Shown: positions 43,293-52,005 of the stretch, piece by piece | Layout of the letters: each line of letters starts with the position of its first letter | How positions within the stretch are numbered: position 1 is the first letter of the stretch | From: Pseudofrankia saprophytica | Lineage (GTDB): Bacteria; Actinomycetota; Actinomycetes; Frankiales; Frankiaceae | Reading direction: 5' to 3' | Assembly (NCBI RefSeq): GCF_000235425.2 | Contig: NZ_KI912266.1 | Location: 3,353,671-3,417,670, forward strand | Length of the DNA stretch: 64,000 nucleotides | Notes under the pieces: generated by a model | What the model was told of the DNA's origin: nothing | What the model saw: the letters and a program-made list of their open reading frames with translations, nothing else | The model's database searches: none | Program-made: the position numbers and the translations under genes

Positions 43293-46046
43293 GTGAACGC
43301 GTTCTTACCGTTCATCATCAGCGGTATAGCCACCGGCTCCGTCTACGGGCTCGCCGGCACCGGCCTTGTCCTGACGTACAAGACGTCGGGAATCTTCAAC
43401 TTCGGCTACGGCGCCCTGGCGACCGCCGCCGCCTACCTCTTCTACTGGCTGCACCTGGACCTCGGCCTCGGCGTCTGGCCGGCCCTGGTGGTGTCCGTCG
43501 TCGTCGCCGGGCCCGTCCTCGGGCTGGGCATGGAGCGGATCGCGCGCGGTCTCGCGTCGCGGGGCACCGCCATGAAGATCGTCGGGACGGTGGGTCTGAT
43601 CCTCGTCGTCCAGGGCCTGGCGACCGTCTGGCGAGGCGCCGACACGGTCCGGGTGCGGCACTTCCTGCCGATGGCCAGTCGCAGTTTCCGGGTGGGCGGG
43701 GTCAACGTCCAGTACCCGCAGCTGTGGGTCACCCTCGTGGCGATCATTGCCGTGGCCCTGCTGTTCGCGGTCTTCCGCTGGTCGCGGACGGGCCTCGCGA
43801 TGCGCGCGGTCGTCGACGACCCGGACCTGCTCTCGATGCAGGCCACGAGCCCCGTCCGGGTCCGGCGGATCTCATGGGCGGTCGGCACCACGTTCGCCGC
43901 GCTGTCCGGCGTCCTCGTCCTGCCCTTCATCGGCCTCAACGCGATCAGCCTGACGTTCCTGGTGGTCCAGGCGTTCGGCGCCGCCGCCATCGGCGGCTTC
44001 GCCAACATCCCGCTCACGTTCGTCGGCGGCCTGCTCCTCGGCGTCGGCTCCGACCTTTCGAAGAAGTACATCCTCGACGTGAGCTGGCTGTCCGGGCTGC
44101 CCGCCAGCCTGCCGTTCATCGTCCTGTTCGTCGTCCTCCTGGTCACTCCTAAGAACAGGCTCGCGGGGAGTCCGGCCGCCGAGGCACGACCGCGGCTGCG
44201 GTATCACGCGCCGGCTCCGGTCCGGGCCGGCACCGCGGCCGTCGTCGTCGCGGTGCTGGCGCTCGTCCCACTGGTCGTCGGCGCGGACAAGCTCGGGTTC
44301 TACACCATCGGGCTGACCCAGATGGTCATCGTCCTTGCGCTGGGTCTGCTCGTGCGCACCTCCGGCCAGGTATCGCTGTGTCAGTCCGTCTTCGCGGCGA
44401 TCGGCGCGGTCGCGTTCTCCCAGTTCGCCGTCGGTCACGGGATTCCCTGGCTGGTGGCGGTGCTTCTTGGTGCCCTGGTCGCGGTGCCCGTCGGCGCGAT
44501 CGTCGCGATCCCGGCGATCCGGCTGTCCGGCCTGTTCCTCGCTCTGGCGACGTTCGGCTTCGGGATCCTCGTCGAACGGCTGCTGTACGCGCGTGGGTTC
44601 ATGTTCACCGTTCTGCAGAACGGCCGCTCGATGCCCCGGCCGTCGCTGGCGACGGGGGACCGGGCCTACTACTACGTCGTGCTGGCGTTCGTCGTCGTCA
44701 CGGCGCTCGCCATGGTGGCGCTGCACGCCTCCCGGCTGGGGCGCATGCTGCGCGGCCTGGCGGAGGCCCCGATCGCGGTGATGACCATGGGCTTGTCGAC
44801 GAACACCACCCGGGTCATCGTCTTCTGCATCTCCGCGTTCTTCGCGGCCATCGGCGGCATCCTGTACGGCGGGTCCGTGCACTTCGCGGTCTCCGGCGAC
44901 ACGAACTACACGGCCTTCTACTCGCTGGTCCTGGTGGCGGTGCTCGCGCTGGCCCCGTTCGGCGAGCCGTGGTATGCGATCTTCATCGGCATCACGTCGG
45001 CGATCCCGGCCTACGTCACCGGCGCCGACACCACCAGCTGGCTCAACGTCATCTTCGGGTTCTTCGCCGTCCAGATCGCGGTCCAGGGCGGCCACCCGGC
45101 GATGCCGGAACGGCTACGGGCCCTGCTCGACCGGTTTGGCCGGCCCGCGCCGGCGCTGGCCGGACCAGCGCCGGCGGCCGCCGCGGCGACCGTTCGGGAG
45201 CCCGTCGCCCCTGCCCGCGACCAGGACGCCGCGCCGCGGACCGGGCTCGAGGTGACCGGTCTCGGAGTCCGGTTCGGCGGGCTGGTCGCCGTCGACGGTC
45301 TGTCCTTCTCGGCACCGCTGGGCCGCATCACCGGCCTGATCGGCCCGAACGGCGCGGGGAAGACGACCACGTTCGACGCCTGCAGCGGGCTCAACCGCCG
45401 GGCTTCCGGCCGGATCAGCCTGCATGGCCAGGACATCACGGGCGTCGGCCCGGCTGCCCGCGGCCGCGCCGGCCTCGGCCGCACCTTCCAGCGGATGCAG
45501 CTCGGTGACTCCCTCACCGTCGCCGACAACGTCGCTCTCGGCCGGGAGGCCAGCCTGGCCGGCGGCCACGTCTGGGCCCAGGTGGCGGCGACTCCGCGCC
45601 AGCGCCGCGAGAGCCGGGACGCCGCCCTCGCCGCGCTCGACCTGTGCGGCATCGCCGATCTGGCCGATCAGCAGGCCGGGGCGCTGTCCACCGGGCAGCG
45701 CCGCCTCGTCGAGCTCGCCCGTGGTCTTGCCGGCCCGTTCGACGTCCTGCTTCTCGACGAGCCCTCCTCCGGCCTCGACCACGCCGAGACGGCGGCGTTC
45801 GACGAAGTCCTGCGCAGGGTGGTCGCCGAACGGGGCTGCGGGATCCTCCTCGTCGAGCACGACATGTCCCTCGTCCTCACGATCTGCGAGTACGTCTACG
45901 TCCTGGACTTCGGTCGGCTGCTGTTCGAGGGGGAGCCGGCGGCGGTGGCCGCGAGCCCGCTCGTGCAGGCCGCCTACCTCGGATCCGACGCGGTCGCGCA
46001 GGGTGCGCCGGCCCTGTCGGCCGTCGCCGAACGGGAGAACGCATGA
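43293..46046 (+). CDS. LivH-LivM-LivG triple-fusion ABC transporter protein
   Basis: One polypeptide of 917 residues (GTG 43293 with an AGAGGTGA ribosome site; a GTG at 43284 is the alternative). Residues 1-290 are a LivH-type permease (GIATGSVYGLAGTGLVLTYK). About 305-615 are a LivM-type permease (LGLLVRTSGQVSLCQSVFAA). After an Ala/Pro-rich linker, about 645-900 are a LivG ATPase with Walker A GPNGAGKT (about 684), signature LSTGQ and Walker B LLLDEPSSGLD (about 820). The usual LSGGQ glycine is Thr. With LivF it forms an importer for the ligand of the upstream lipoprotein. The frame is continuous throughout. Confidence 0.93.
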   Translation: MNAFLPFIISGIATGSVYGLAGTGLVLTYKTSGIFNFGYGALATAAAYLFYWLHLDLGLGVWPALVVSVVVAGPVLGLGMERIARGLASRGTAMKIVGTVGLILVVQGLATVWRGADTVRVRHFLPMASRSFRVGGVNVQYPQLWVTLVAIIAVALLFAVFRWSRTGLAMRAVVDDPDLLSMQATSPVRVRRISWAVGTTFAALSGVLVLPFIGLNAISLTFLVVQAFGAAAIGGFANIPLTFVGGLLLGVGSDLSKKYILDVSWLSGLPASLPFIVLFVVLLVTPKNRLAGSPAAEARPRLRYHAPAPVRAGTAAVVVAVLALVPLVVGADKLGFYTIGLTQMVIVLALGLLVRTSGQVSLCQSVFAAIGAVAFSQFAVGHGIPWLVAVLLGALVAVPVGAIVAIPAIRLSGLFLALATFGFGILVERLLYARGFMFTVLQNGRSMPRPSLATGDRAYYYVVLAFVVVTALAMVALHASRLGRMLRGLAEAPIAVMTMGLSTNTTRVIVFCISAFFAAIGGILYGGSVHFAVSGDTNYTAFYSLVLVAVLALAPFGEPWYAIFIGITSAIPAYVTGADTTSWLNVIFGFFAVQIAVQGGHPAMPERLRALLDRFGRPAPALAGPAPAAAAATVREPVAPARDQDAAPRTGLEVTGLGVRFGGLVAVDGLSFSAPLGRITGLIGPNGAGKTTTFDACSGLNRRASGRISLHGQDITGVGPAARGRAGLGRTFQRMQLGDSLTVADNVALGREASLAGGHVWAQVAATPRQRRESRDAALAALDLCGIADLADQQAGALSTGQRRLVELARGLAGPFDVLLLDEPSSGLDHAETAAFDEVLRRVVAERGCGILLVEHDMSLVLTICEYVYVLDFGRLLFEGEPAAVAASPLVQAAYLGSDAVAQGAPALSAVAERENA

Positions 46047-46804
46047 GCACCGCGAGCCCCGAGGTCGTCTCCGTGGGTGGCCAGGACCCGGCAGAGCCGT
46101 CGCGGCTCGAACCGGCCTTGGTCGTGAGCGGCCTGACGAGCGGTTACGACCGGACCACCGTGCTGCGCGACGTGTCGCTGACCGTGCCGGCCGGCGAGGT
46201 GACGGCGCTCATCGGCCCGAACGGCGCGGGCAAGAGCACGCTGCTGCGCGCGGTGTGCGGGTTCCTGCCGGCGAGCCGCGGCACGGTCACCCTGCTGGGC
46301 CGGGACGTGACGACGCTGGCCACGCACCGTCGGTTCGCCGCCGGCCTGTGCCACGTGCCCGAAGGCAGGGGCGTCTTCCGCTCCCTGTCGGTCCGCGAGA
46401 ACCTGCGGATGCAGGCGCCTCGCGGCCAGGAGGCCGCCGCCGTGGAGCGCGCGGTCGGGGCGTTCCCGGTGCTCGGCCGCCGGCTGGGGCAGACCGCCGG
46501 CACCCTCAGCGGTGGCGAGCAGCAGATGCTCGCCCTGGTGAGCGCCTACGTGCGCGACCCACGGCTGGTGCTCGTCGACGAGGCTTCGCTTGGCCTTGCG
46601 CCCAAGGTCGTCGACGAGGTGTTCGCGTTCCTGGCGACGCTGCCCGCGGCCGGCGCCGCGCTGCTGGTGGTCGACCAGTTCGTCACCAAGGCACTGGGGC
46701 TCGCGACCACCGCCTATCTCCTGCGCCGCGGCCAGGTCGTCTACGCCGGGCCGGCCGCCGCGCTTGGCGACGCGGACCTTTTCCAGCACTACTCGGGTTC
46801 CTGA
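46043..46804 (+). CDS. Branched-chain amino acid-type ABC ATPase (LivF-like)
   Basis: The ATG at 46043 overlaps the stop of the fusion gene (ATGA); 253 residues. Walker A is GPNGAGKS (about 58-65), the signature is LSGGE (about 155-159), and Walker B is LVLVDEASLGLAP. The LivF-type motif CHVPEGRGVFRSLSVRENL is present. It pairs with the LivG domain of the fusion protein to drive import. A 9-bp hairpin after the stop suggests the importer operon ends here. Confidence 0.94.
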   Translation: MSTASPEVVSVGGQDPAEPSRLEPALVVSGLTSGYDRTTVLRDVSLTVPAGEVTALIGPNGAGKSTLLRAVCGFLPASRGTVTLLGRDVTTLATHRRFAAGLCHVPEGRGVFRSLSVRENLRMQAPRGQEAAAVERAVGAFPVLGRRLGQTAGTLSGGEQQMLALVSAYVRDPRLVLVDEASLGLAPKVVDEVFAFLATLPAAGAALLVVDQFVTKALGLATTAYLLRRGQVVYAGPAAALGDADLFQHYSGS

Positions 46805-46813
46805 GCGGGCCGC

Positions 46814-46842
46814 GGCGGGACCCGGCCGGCGCCGGTCCCGCC
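46814..46842 (+). terminator. Hairpin after the importer operon
   Basis: GGCGGGACC pairs perfectly with GGTCCCGCC around an 11-nt loop, starting 9 nt after the LivF stop. No T-run. Confidence 0.55.
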
Positions 46843-46875
46843 GAGCCGGGCTCGCAGGGAGGAAGGAGGCAGGCA

Positions 46876-47655
46876 ATGGGGGAACGTCTCACCGGCCGCG
46901 TCGCGATCGTCACCGGTGCCGGTTCCGGTATTGGCAGAGCGACCGCGCTGCGGTTCGCGGCCGAGGGCGCGCACGTCGTCGTCAACGACCTGGCGGCCGA
47001 CCGCGCGCAGGAGACCGTGGCGCTGGTCGCCAAGGAGGGCGGCAGCGCCCACGCCCACCCGGGCGACGTCACCGGGGCCGGGTTCGTCGCGGCGCTCGTC
47101 GACGCGACGGTCGCCGACTCCGGCCGGCTCGACGTCTTCCACAGCAACGCCGGCAATGGCCTGGCGCAGGGGCCGCTGCTGTCGGTCGCCGACGAGGGCT
47201 GGCGCGCCGACCTGGAGCTCAACCTGACCGCGATGTTCGTCTGCGTCCGGGAGGCGCTGCGGGTCATGGTTCCGGCCGGCCGTGGCTCGATCATCTGCAC
47301 GTCGTCGGCCGCCGGGGTGGGCGCCGTCCCCGGGACCGGGCCGTACGGGTCGGCGAAGGCGGGGATCCTCGCCCTCGTCCGCTCCGCCGCCGTCGAGTAC
47401 GGCGCGTACGGGGTTCGGGTCAACGCGATCGTGCCGGGGTCGGTGCAGACCCCGGCGTTCCGGCACTGGGTCGGCACCGAGGAGCGGCTCGCGGCCTACG
47501 GGCGGCAGATACCGCTTGGCCGGATGGCCCAGCCGGAAGACATCGCCGACGCCGCGCTCTGGCTGGCCTCCGACGAGTCGTCCTACGTCACCGGCGTCGC
47601 CCTTCCGGTGGACGGCGGCGCCACCGCCGCCCTGCACCAGCCTCATCTGGACTGA
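46876..47655 (+). CDS. Short-chain dehydrogenase/reductase
   Basis: The ATG at 46876 follows a strong GGAGGAAGGAGG ribosome site; 259 residues. The cofactor motif is TGAGSGIG (14-21), the catalytic serine lies in CTSSAAG, and the active site is YGSAK. PVDGGATA is the usual SDR C-terminal strand. It oxidises or reduces a hydroxyl/keto group, plausibly a 3-hydroxyacyl-CoA or alcohol in the catabolic island. It sits between the importer and a TetR regulator, all on the plus strand. Confidence 0.92.
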   Translation: MGERLTGRVAIVTGAGSGIGRATALRFAAEGAHVVVNDLAADRAQETVALVAKEGGSAHAHPGDVTGAGFVAALVDATVADSGRLDVFHSNAGNGLAQGPLLSVADEGWRADLELNLTAMFVCVREALRVMVPAGRGSIICTSSAAGVGAVPGTGPYGSAKAGILALVRSAAVEYGAYGVRVNAIVPGSVQTPAFRHWVGTEERLAAYGRQIPLGRMAQPEDIADAALWLASDESSYVTGVALPVDGGATAALHQPHLD

Positions 47656-47836
47656 CGGGCCATCGCCGTGGCGGTCGGCGTGGGCCGGCCACCGCGCTCG
47701 GTCCGCTACGGTGGACATCCGTTGACCCTGGCGGTTCCCACCTTCCGCGCGGCCGCGGCGTCCGATCGGCGTCGGGACGCGCACGCCGGACGTTGCGCGC
47801 GGCCAGGGTCTCGCGAGGCGGACTCGGGGGTGACTG

Positions 47837-48481
47837 GTGGTCGACGATCCGGCCGGCTCCAGGCTCGTCGACCGGCAGCGCCGCTTCGCGGAGAGCCAGA
47901 TCGAGGACGCCGCGATGGCGCTCTTCGTCGAGCGCGGCTTCGACGCGGTGACCGTCCAGGAGATCGCGGAAGCGGCGGGGACGTCGTCGCGGACCTTCTT
48001 CCGCTACTTCCCGACGAAGGTGGACGTCGTCCGTGGCTTCCACCGTCGGCTGCTGGACCGGCTGATCCGCGCCGCCCTGGCGCGTCCGGCCGACGAGGAC
48101 GGGGTGCGCGCGCTGCGGGCGGCCTTCCTGCGGACCGCTGAGATGGGCCCGGCCCAGGTCGAGCGTGTGCTGCGGATCGGCCAGGTTCTCACCGGCAGCG
48201 CCGGCGCCGCCGCCCGTGACATCGCCTACGAGACCCGCTGCGCCGATGAGCTTGCCACGTTCGTCGGGAGCCGTCTGCCCGGCGAGGCCGAGGGCGGGGT
48301 GACGTCCCGGGTCGTGGCGGTCAGCATGCTGGCCACCGCGCAGGCCGTCTTCGCCAGCTGGCTCGCGGCACACGGTGAGCGGAGCCTGACCACGCTGCTG
48401 ACCGAGGCGTTCGACGTCCTCGACGCCGGGTTCGGATCGACGCGCCACCCCAGCGCGGCCGCGTCGCGACGGCCCCTGTAG
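47837..48481 (+). CDS. TetR-type transcriptional regulator
   Basis: The GTG at 47837 with GGGGGTGA upstream gives 214 residues. The helix-turn-helix is clear (DAAMALFVERGFDAVTV, then EIAEAAGTSSRTFFRYFPTK). The C-terminal helices are of the common TetR_C type for acyl-CoA or lipophilic ligands. It precedes the CoA-transferase gene and is one of two candidates, with the GntR protein, for binding the similar 12-bp palindromes at 48596 and 53197. Confidence 0.9.
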   Translation: MVDDPAGSRLVDRQRRFAESQIEDAAMALFVERGFDAVTVQEIAEAAGTSSRTFFRYFPTKVDVVRGFHRRLLDRLIRAALARPADEDGVRALRAAFLRTAEMGPAQVERVLRIGQVLTGSAGAAARDIAYETRCADELATFVGSRLPGEAEGGVTSRVVAVSMLATAQAVFASWLAAHGERSLTTLLTEAFDVLDAGFGSTRHPSAAASRRPL

Positions 48482-48595
48482 CGACCCGGCACCGACGGCA
48501 CTCGTCTGGCGCGCCCGGCCACCTTCGGCACGCGTCACCGTCGCGACCGGGAACGGTTGGACGCCTGCGCCCCAAGCCCGAGAGAAGGCTATTAT

Positions 48596-48607
48596 TTAGC
48601 TAACTAA
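48596..48607 (+). promoter_or_regulatory. 12-bp operator-like palindrome upstream of the CoA-transferase gene
   Basis: TTAGCTAACTAA has one mismatched pair and stands in an AT-rich patch. On the opposite strand it reads CAATTAGTTAGCTAA, closely similar to CAATCAGTTAACTTA between the divergent genes at 53.2 kb. Likely a shared regulator site. Confidence 0.55.
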
Positions 48608-48632
48608 TTGTGCGATGTTGGGGGCTATCGTG

Positions 48633-50984
48633 ATGGAGGCGAATCCGGCTCCAGCGGCGCTCGACGGGTGGTTCCGGCCACTGGCCCGCGTCCGGGTGCT
48701 CGACACCGGCCGTTGGGTAGCGGCGCCGTGGTGCGCGCAGGTGTTGTCCTGGCTGGGCGCGGACGTGTCGCGGCTCGAACCGCCGGGCGGCGACCCGCTG
48801 CTGGCCCTCGCCGACGGCCCGGTGTCCTCGGCGCGCTGCCTGTACGACGACGCCAACCGCGGCAAGCGCGTCCGCACGGCGCGTACCCCGCAGGAGTACG
48901 CGGAGTCGCTGCGGGCGGGCGCCGCCGCCGCCGACGTGCTCGTCGACGACCACACCCCGGCCGAGCTCGCCGCGCTCGGCGTCGACCTGGCCGAGCTGAC
49001 CCGGCGGTACCCGGCGCTGGTGGTCGTCTCGGTCACCGGCCATGGCCTTACCGGCGCCACCGCGGATCGTCCGGCCTGCGAGCTGACCGCCTACCACGCC
49101 GGCGGCGAGGGCGCGACGCTGCCGAGCGAGAACGTCTACCGGCTGTTCCCCGACCGTCCGCCGGTTCGGGCCGGCCGCTTCCTCGCCGACCACGACGCGG
49201 GTCTCACCGCCGCGGTCGGCGCTCTCGCCGCCCTCGTCGGCCGGCGGCGCCGAGGCACCGGCGACGTCGTCGAGGTCGCCGGCGACCAGGTCGAGCGAGG
49301 CCTCAACCGCACGACGCTGTCCCGGGCCTGGTTCGAGGGCCGCGACTACGACCGGACCTACCGTGGCTACGACTACGCCGGCGCGCTGCGCTGCCTCGAC
49401 GGCTGGGTCGCGATCCGCCCGGTCGAGGAGCGGCACTGGCGTTCCTTCTGCCAGGTCCTCGGCCGGCCCGACCTGGCCGGCGACCCGCGGTTCGCCGACC
49501 GTGGCCGCCGCTACGACAACGCCACAGCGCTCACCGGGGAGCTGGAGTCGTGGACGTCGACGGTGACCCGCGACGCGGTCCGGCGCGTCCTGCTGGAAGC
49601 CGGCTGTCCCGGCGGCCCGTTCCTCGAGCCCGCCGAGCTCGCCGCCGACCCGGCGATCGCCTCCCGTCACCTGCTCGGGCCGGTCGCCGGCGGCGGGGTG
49701 GCGCCCGTGCGGTCCTTCCTCGTCCGGCCCGTTGAAAAGCGGTTCGCCGGGGCGGAGACGCAGGCCACCCCACCTGCGCCGGCGGTCTCGCGGGCGGCGG
49801 ACCCGCGGGCGCTGGCGGCCGGGCAGCTGCCGCTGAGCGGGCTGCGGGTCGTCGACCTGACCTGGGTCGCCGCCGGTCCGTACGCCACCGAGTTGCTGGC
49901 GTTCCTCGGCGCCGACGTCGTACGGGTCGAGTCCCCGACGGCACCGGACCTGTTCCGTCGGGACATGGCCAACGCGGGAGCCGATCTCGACTCGTCGATC
50001 CGGTTCATGGACCTCAACCAGGCCAAGAGCTCGGTGCTCGCCGACCTCAAGTCGCCCGCTGGCCGGGAGCGCGTTCTGCGTCTCGTCGAGGCGGCCGACG
50101 TGCTGGTCGAGAACTACCGGCCGGGCGTGCGCGACCGGCTCGGCCTGGGCGACGAGGTGCTGCACGCCCGCCGGCCCGACCTGGTCGTCCTGTCACTGTC
50201 CGGCTTCGGCACGGACGCTCTGGACGCCGACCGGCCGGGCTACGCCTCCGTGTTCAACGCCGAGGGCGGCCTCGGCGCCATGACCGGGTATCCGGACGCA
50301 CCACCATCGGACATTCGCGACACCAACGACCTGCGCGCGGGCACCAACGGTGCGCTCGGCATCCTCGCCGGCCTGCTGCACGCCTGGGACGGCGGCGGTG
50401 GGGTCACCGTCGACGCGGCGGCCCGAGACGCACTGGTCGTGCTGCAGGGTCACCTGGTACTGGCGGCCTCCCGGGGCGGCCGCCCGCTGCGCGCCGGCAA
50501 CACGGTCGACTTCGCCGCCCCCTACGACTGCTTCCCGACGCTGGACCGCAGGTGGGTGGCGGTGGGTGTCCGCACCGACGACGAATGGGCCGCCCTCGCG
50601 GGCCTGCTCGGCCCGGCCGCGGCCGAACCGGCCCTGCGCACGTCGAGAGCCCGCGTGGCGCGCAGGGCCGAGGTCGACGCCCTGGTCGCCGCCTACACCA
50701 GCCGCCACGACGCGGCGTCGCTCGTCGCCCGGATGGCGGCGGCCGCGGTGCCGGCGGGCCTGTCAGCGGCCGCGAGCGACCTTGCCGCGGACCACGGTCT
50801 CGTGGCCCGAGGCGCGCTGCGCCTGGTCGAGCACCCGCGGCTGGGCCGGCTCACCCTGGTCGGTTCGCCGTTCCGGCTGCTCTCCTGCCCGGACCCCGAC
50901 TACCCGCGGCCGCCGCTGCTCGGTGAGCACACGGAGAAGATCGAGCAGCGGTGGGGCGTCACGTCCCGGGTCGCGGCCCCCTGA
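48633..50984 (+). CDS. Double-domain type III (CaiB/BaiF) CoA-transferase
   Basis: The ATG at 48633 is preferred because an earlier ATG (48615) lies 8 bp from the operator; 783 residues. Two CaiB-type domains lie in tandem. The first (about 1-380) has RVLDTGRWVAAPWCAQVLSW then GADVSRLEPPGGDPL. The second (about 400-780) has RVVDLTWVAAGPYATELLA, LGADVVRVESP, FMDLNQAKSSVLADLKSP and ADVLVENYRPGVRDRLG. The second domain keeps the conserved aspartate context better, so the first may be structural. It moves CoA between carboxylic acids, activating the substrate for the adjacent dehydrogenases. Confidence 0.9.
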   Translation: MEANPAPAALDGWFRPLARVRVLDTGRWVAAPWCAQVLSWLGADVSRLEPPGGDPLLALADGPVSSARCLYDDANRGKRVRTARTPQEYAESLRAGAAAADVLVDDHTPAELAALGVDLAELTRRYPALVVVSVTGHGLTGATADRPACELTAYHAGGEGATLPSENVYRLFPDRPPVRAGRFLADHDAGLTAAVGALAALVGRRRRGTGDVVEVAGDQVERGLNRTTLSRAWFEGRDYDRTYRGYDYAGALRCLDGWVAIRPVEERHWRSFCQVLGRPDLAGDPRFADRGRRYDNATALTGELESWTSTVTRDAVRRVLLEAGCPGGPFLEPAELAADPAIASRHLLGPVAGGGVAPVRSFLVRPVEKRFAGAETQATPPAPAVSRAADPRALAAGQLPLSGLRVVDLTWVAAGPYATELLAFLGADVVRVESPTAPDLFRRDMANAGADLDSSIRFMDLNQAKSSVLADLKSPAGRERVLRLVEAADVLVENYRPGVRDRLGLGDEVLHARRPDLVVLSLSGFGTDALDADRPGYASVFNAEGGLGAMTGYPDAPPSDIRDTNDLRAGTNGALGILAGLLHAWDGGGGVTVDAAARDALVVLQGHLVLAASRGGRPLRAGNTVDFAAPYDCFPTLDRRWVAVGVRTDDEWAALAGLLGPAAAEPALRTSRARVARRAEVDALVAAYTSRHDAASLVARMAAAAVPAGLSAAASDLAADHGLVARGALRLVEHPRLGRLTLVGSPFRLLSCPDPDYPRPPLLGEHTEKIEQRWGVTSRVAAP

Positions 50985-51029
50985 CGGCGCGGAGCGACCT
51001 CCCACAGGCCGCGACGGGCTCGTGGAGGG

Positions 51030-51818
51030 TCAGGTCAGCAGCAGGTCGAGCGCCGTCTCGGCGGGCAGGTCCTCCAGCAGGAACGCGGCCACCGTCGTCA
51101 GGTGGCGGTTCCAGTAGGCCTCGACCTCGGCCGGCTCGCCGCCGTCCTTGAGGATCTCGACGAGCCGGACGTGGCTGCGGTGCGTCCGCGCCCGTTGCGC
51201 CTCCGAGTCGGCCTTGCGCCGGTGGACCTCGCTCGACGACGCGACCGCCGCCTCGACGATGTTGTAGAGCATCTGGACCAGCAGGCTGAGCGTGTCGCTG
51301 CCAGTCAGCTCGACGACGCCCAGGTGGAACGCCTCGTCGGCGGCGAGGAACTCGTCGTCCTGGCCGGCGCCCAGCGCCGCCGCCTCCGTGCCGAGCAGCT
51401 CCTCGAGCCGCGCCACGGCCGCGTCCCGACGCGCGCCGGCCAGCATGCCGGCCGCCTTGGACTCCAGCAGCGCGCGGACCGCGTACACGTCGGTGAGCGT
51501 GGCCCGCCGGTGCTGCAGGATCGCCCCGGCATAGCGGGAGGCCGCCGCCGTGTCCGGCACCTGTACCCGCGCCCCGCCGTTGGCGCCCCTGCGGACCTCG
51601 ATGAGCCGTTCGGCCTCCAGGATCCGGAACGCCTCACGCATCGTCGGCTTCGACACCCCGAACTGGGTCGACAGGACGGTCTCGCTCGGCAGCACCGCGC
51701 CAGGTTCCAGGGTGCCGCGGATGATCTGCTGTCGCAGCTGGCCCGCGATGAGCTCGCCGGCCTTGGGAGCCCGGACTCGGCTGGGATTCGGCACGCCGTC
51801 CTCCGATCGCCTGGCCAC
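51030..51818 (-). CDS. GntR-type regulator of the FadR/FCD subfamily
   Basis: The GTG at 51818 gives 262 residues. The winged helix-turn-helix (about 18-80) reads QQIIRGTLEPGAVLPSETVL then QFGVSKPTMREAFRILEAE. A helical FCD domain follows (about 95-240), with metal-binding-type residues in DEAFHLGVVEL and HRSHVRLVEIL. Such regulators respond to acids or acyl-CoAs in catabolic pathways. It is convergent with the CoA-transferase gene. TGTACA at 51862-51867, in an AT-rich patch upstream of its start, may be its own operator. Confidence 0.9.
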   Translation of the reverse strand: MARRSEDGVPNPSRVRAPKAGELIAGQLRQQIIRGTLEPGAVLPSETVLSTQFGVSKPTMREAFRILEAERLIEVRRGANGGARVQVPDTAAASRYAGAILQHRRATLTDVYAVRALLESKAAGMLAGARRDAAVARLEELLGTEAAALGAGQDDEFLAADEAFHLGVVELTGSDTLSLLVQMLYNIVEAAVASSSEVHRRKADSEAQRARTHRSHVRLVEILKDGGEPAEVEAYWNRHLTTVAAFLLEDLPAETALDLLLT

Positions 51819-52005
51819 CCGCGGGCGCGGCCGGTGGGACGGCCTGTTTCTCTAAATGAGATGTACAAGTAGAAGTCTATCCGCACGCTGGGCCACCACT
51901 GGGGCGGCGTCCCGGCATCTCGGGTCCGCGAGGGTGTCCACCAGATCGGTTCGCCTCCGGTGGGCGCTCGGCGGGTGATCCGCAGGCTGACGGGCGTACC
52001 CGCAG

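Noticed and set aside
45424-46875. Open frame extending the SDR gene upstream by 484 codons
   Set aside because: It overlaps the Liv genes in another frame and has no domain; a strong ribosome site precedes the ATG at 46876.
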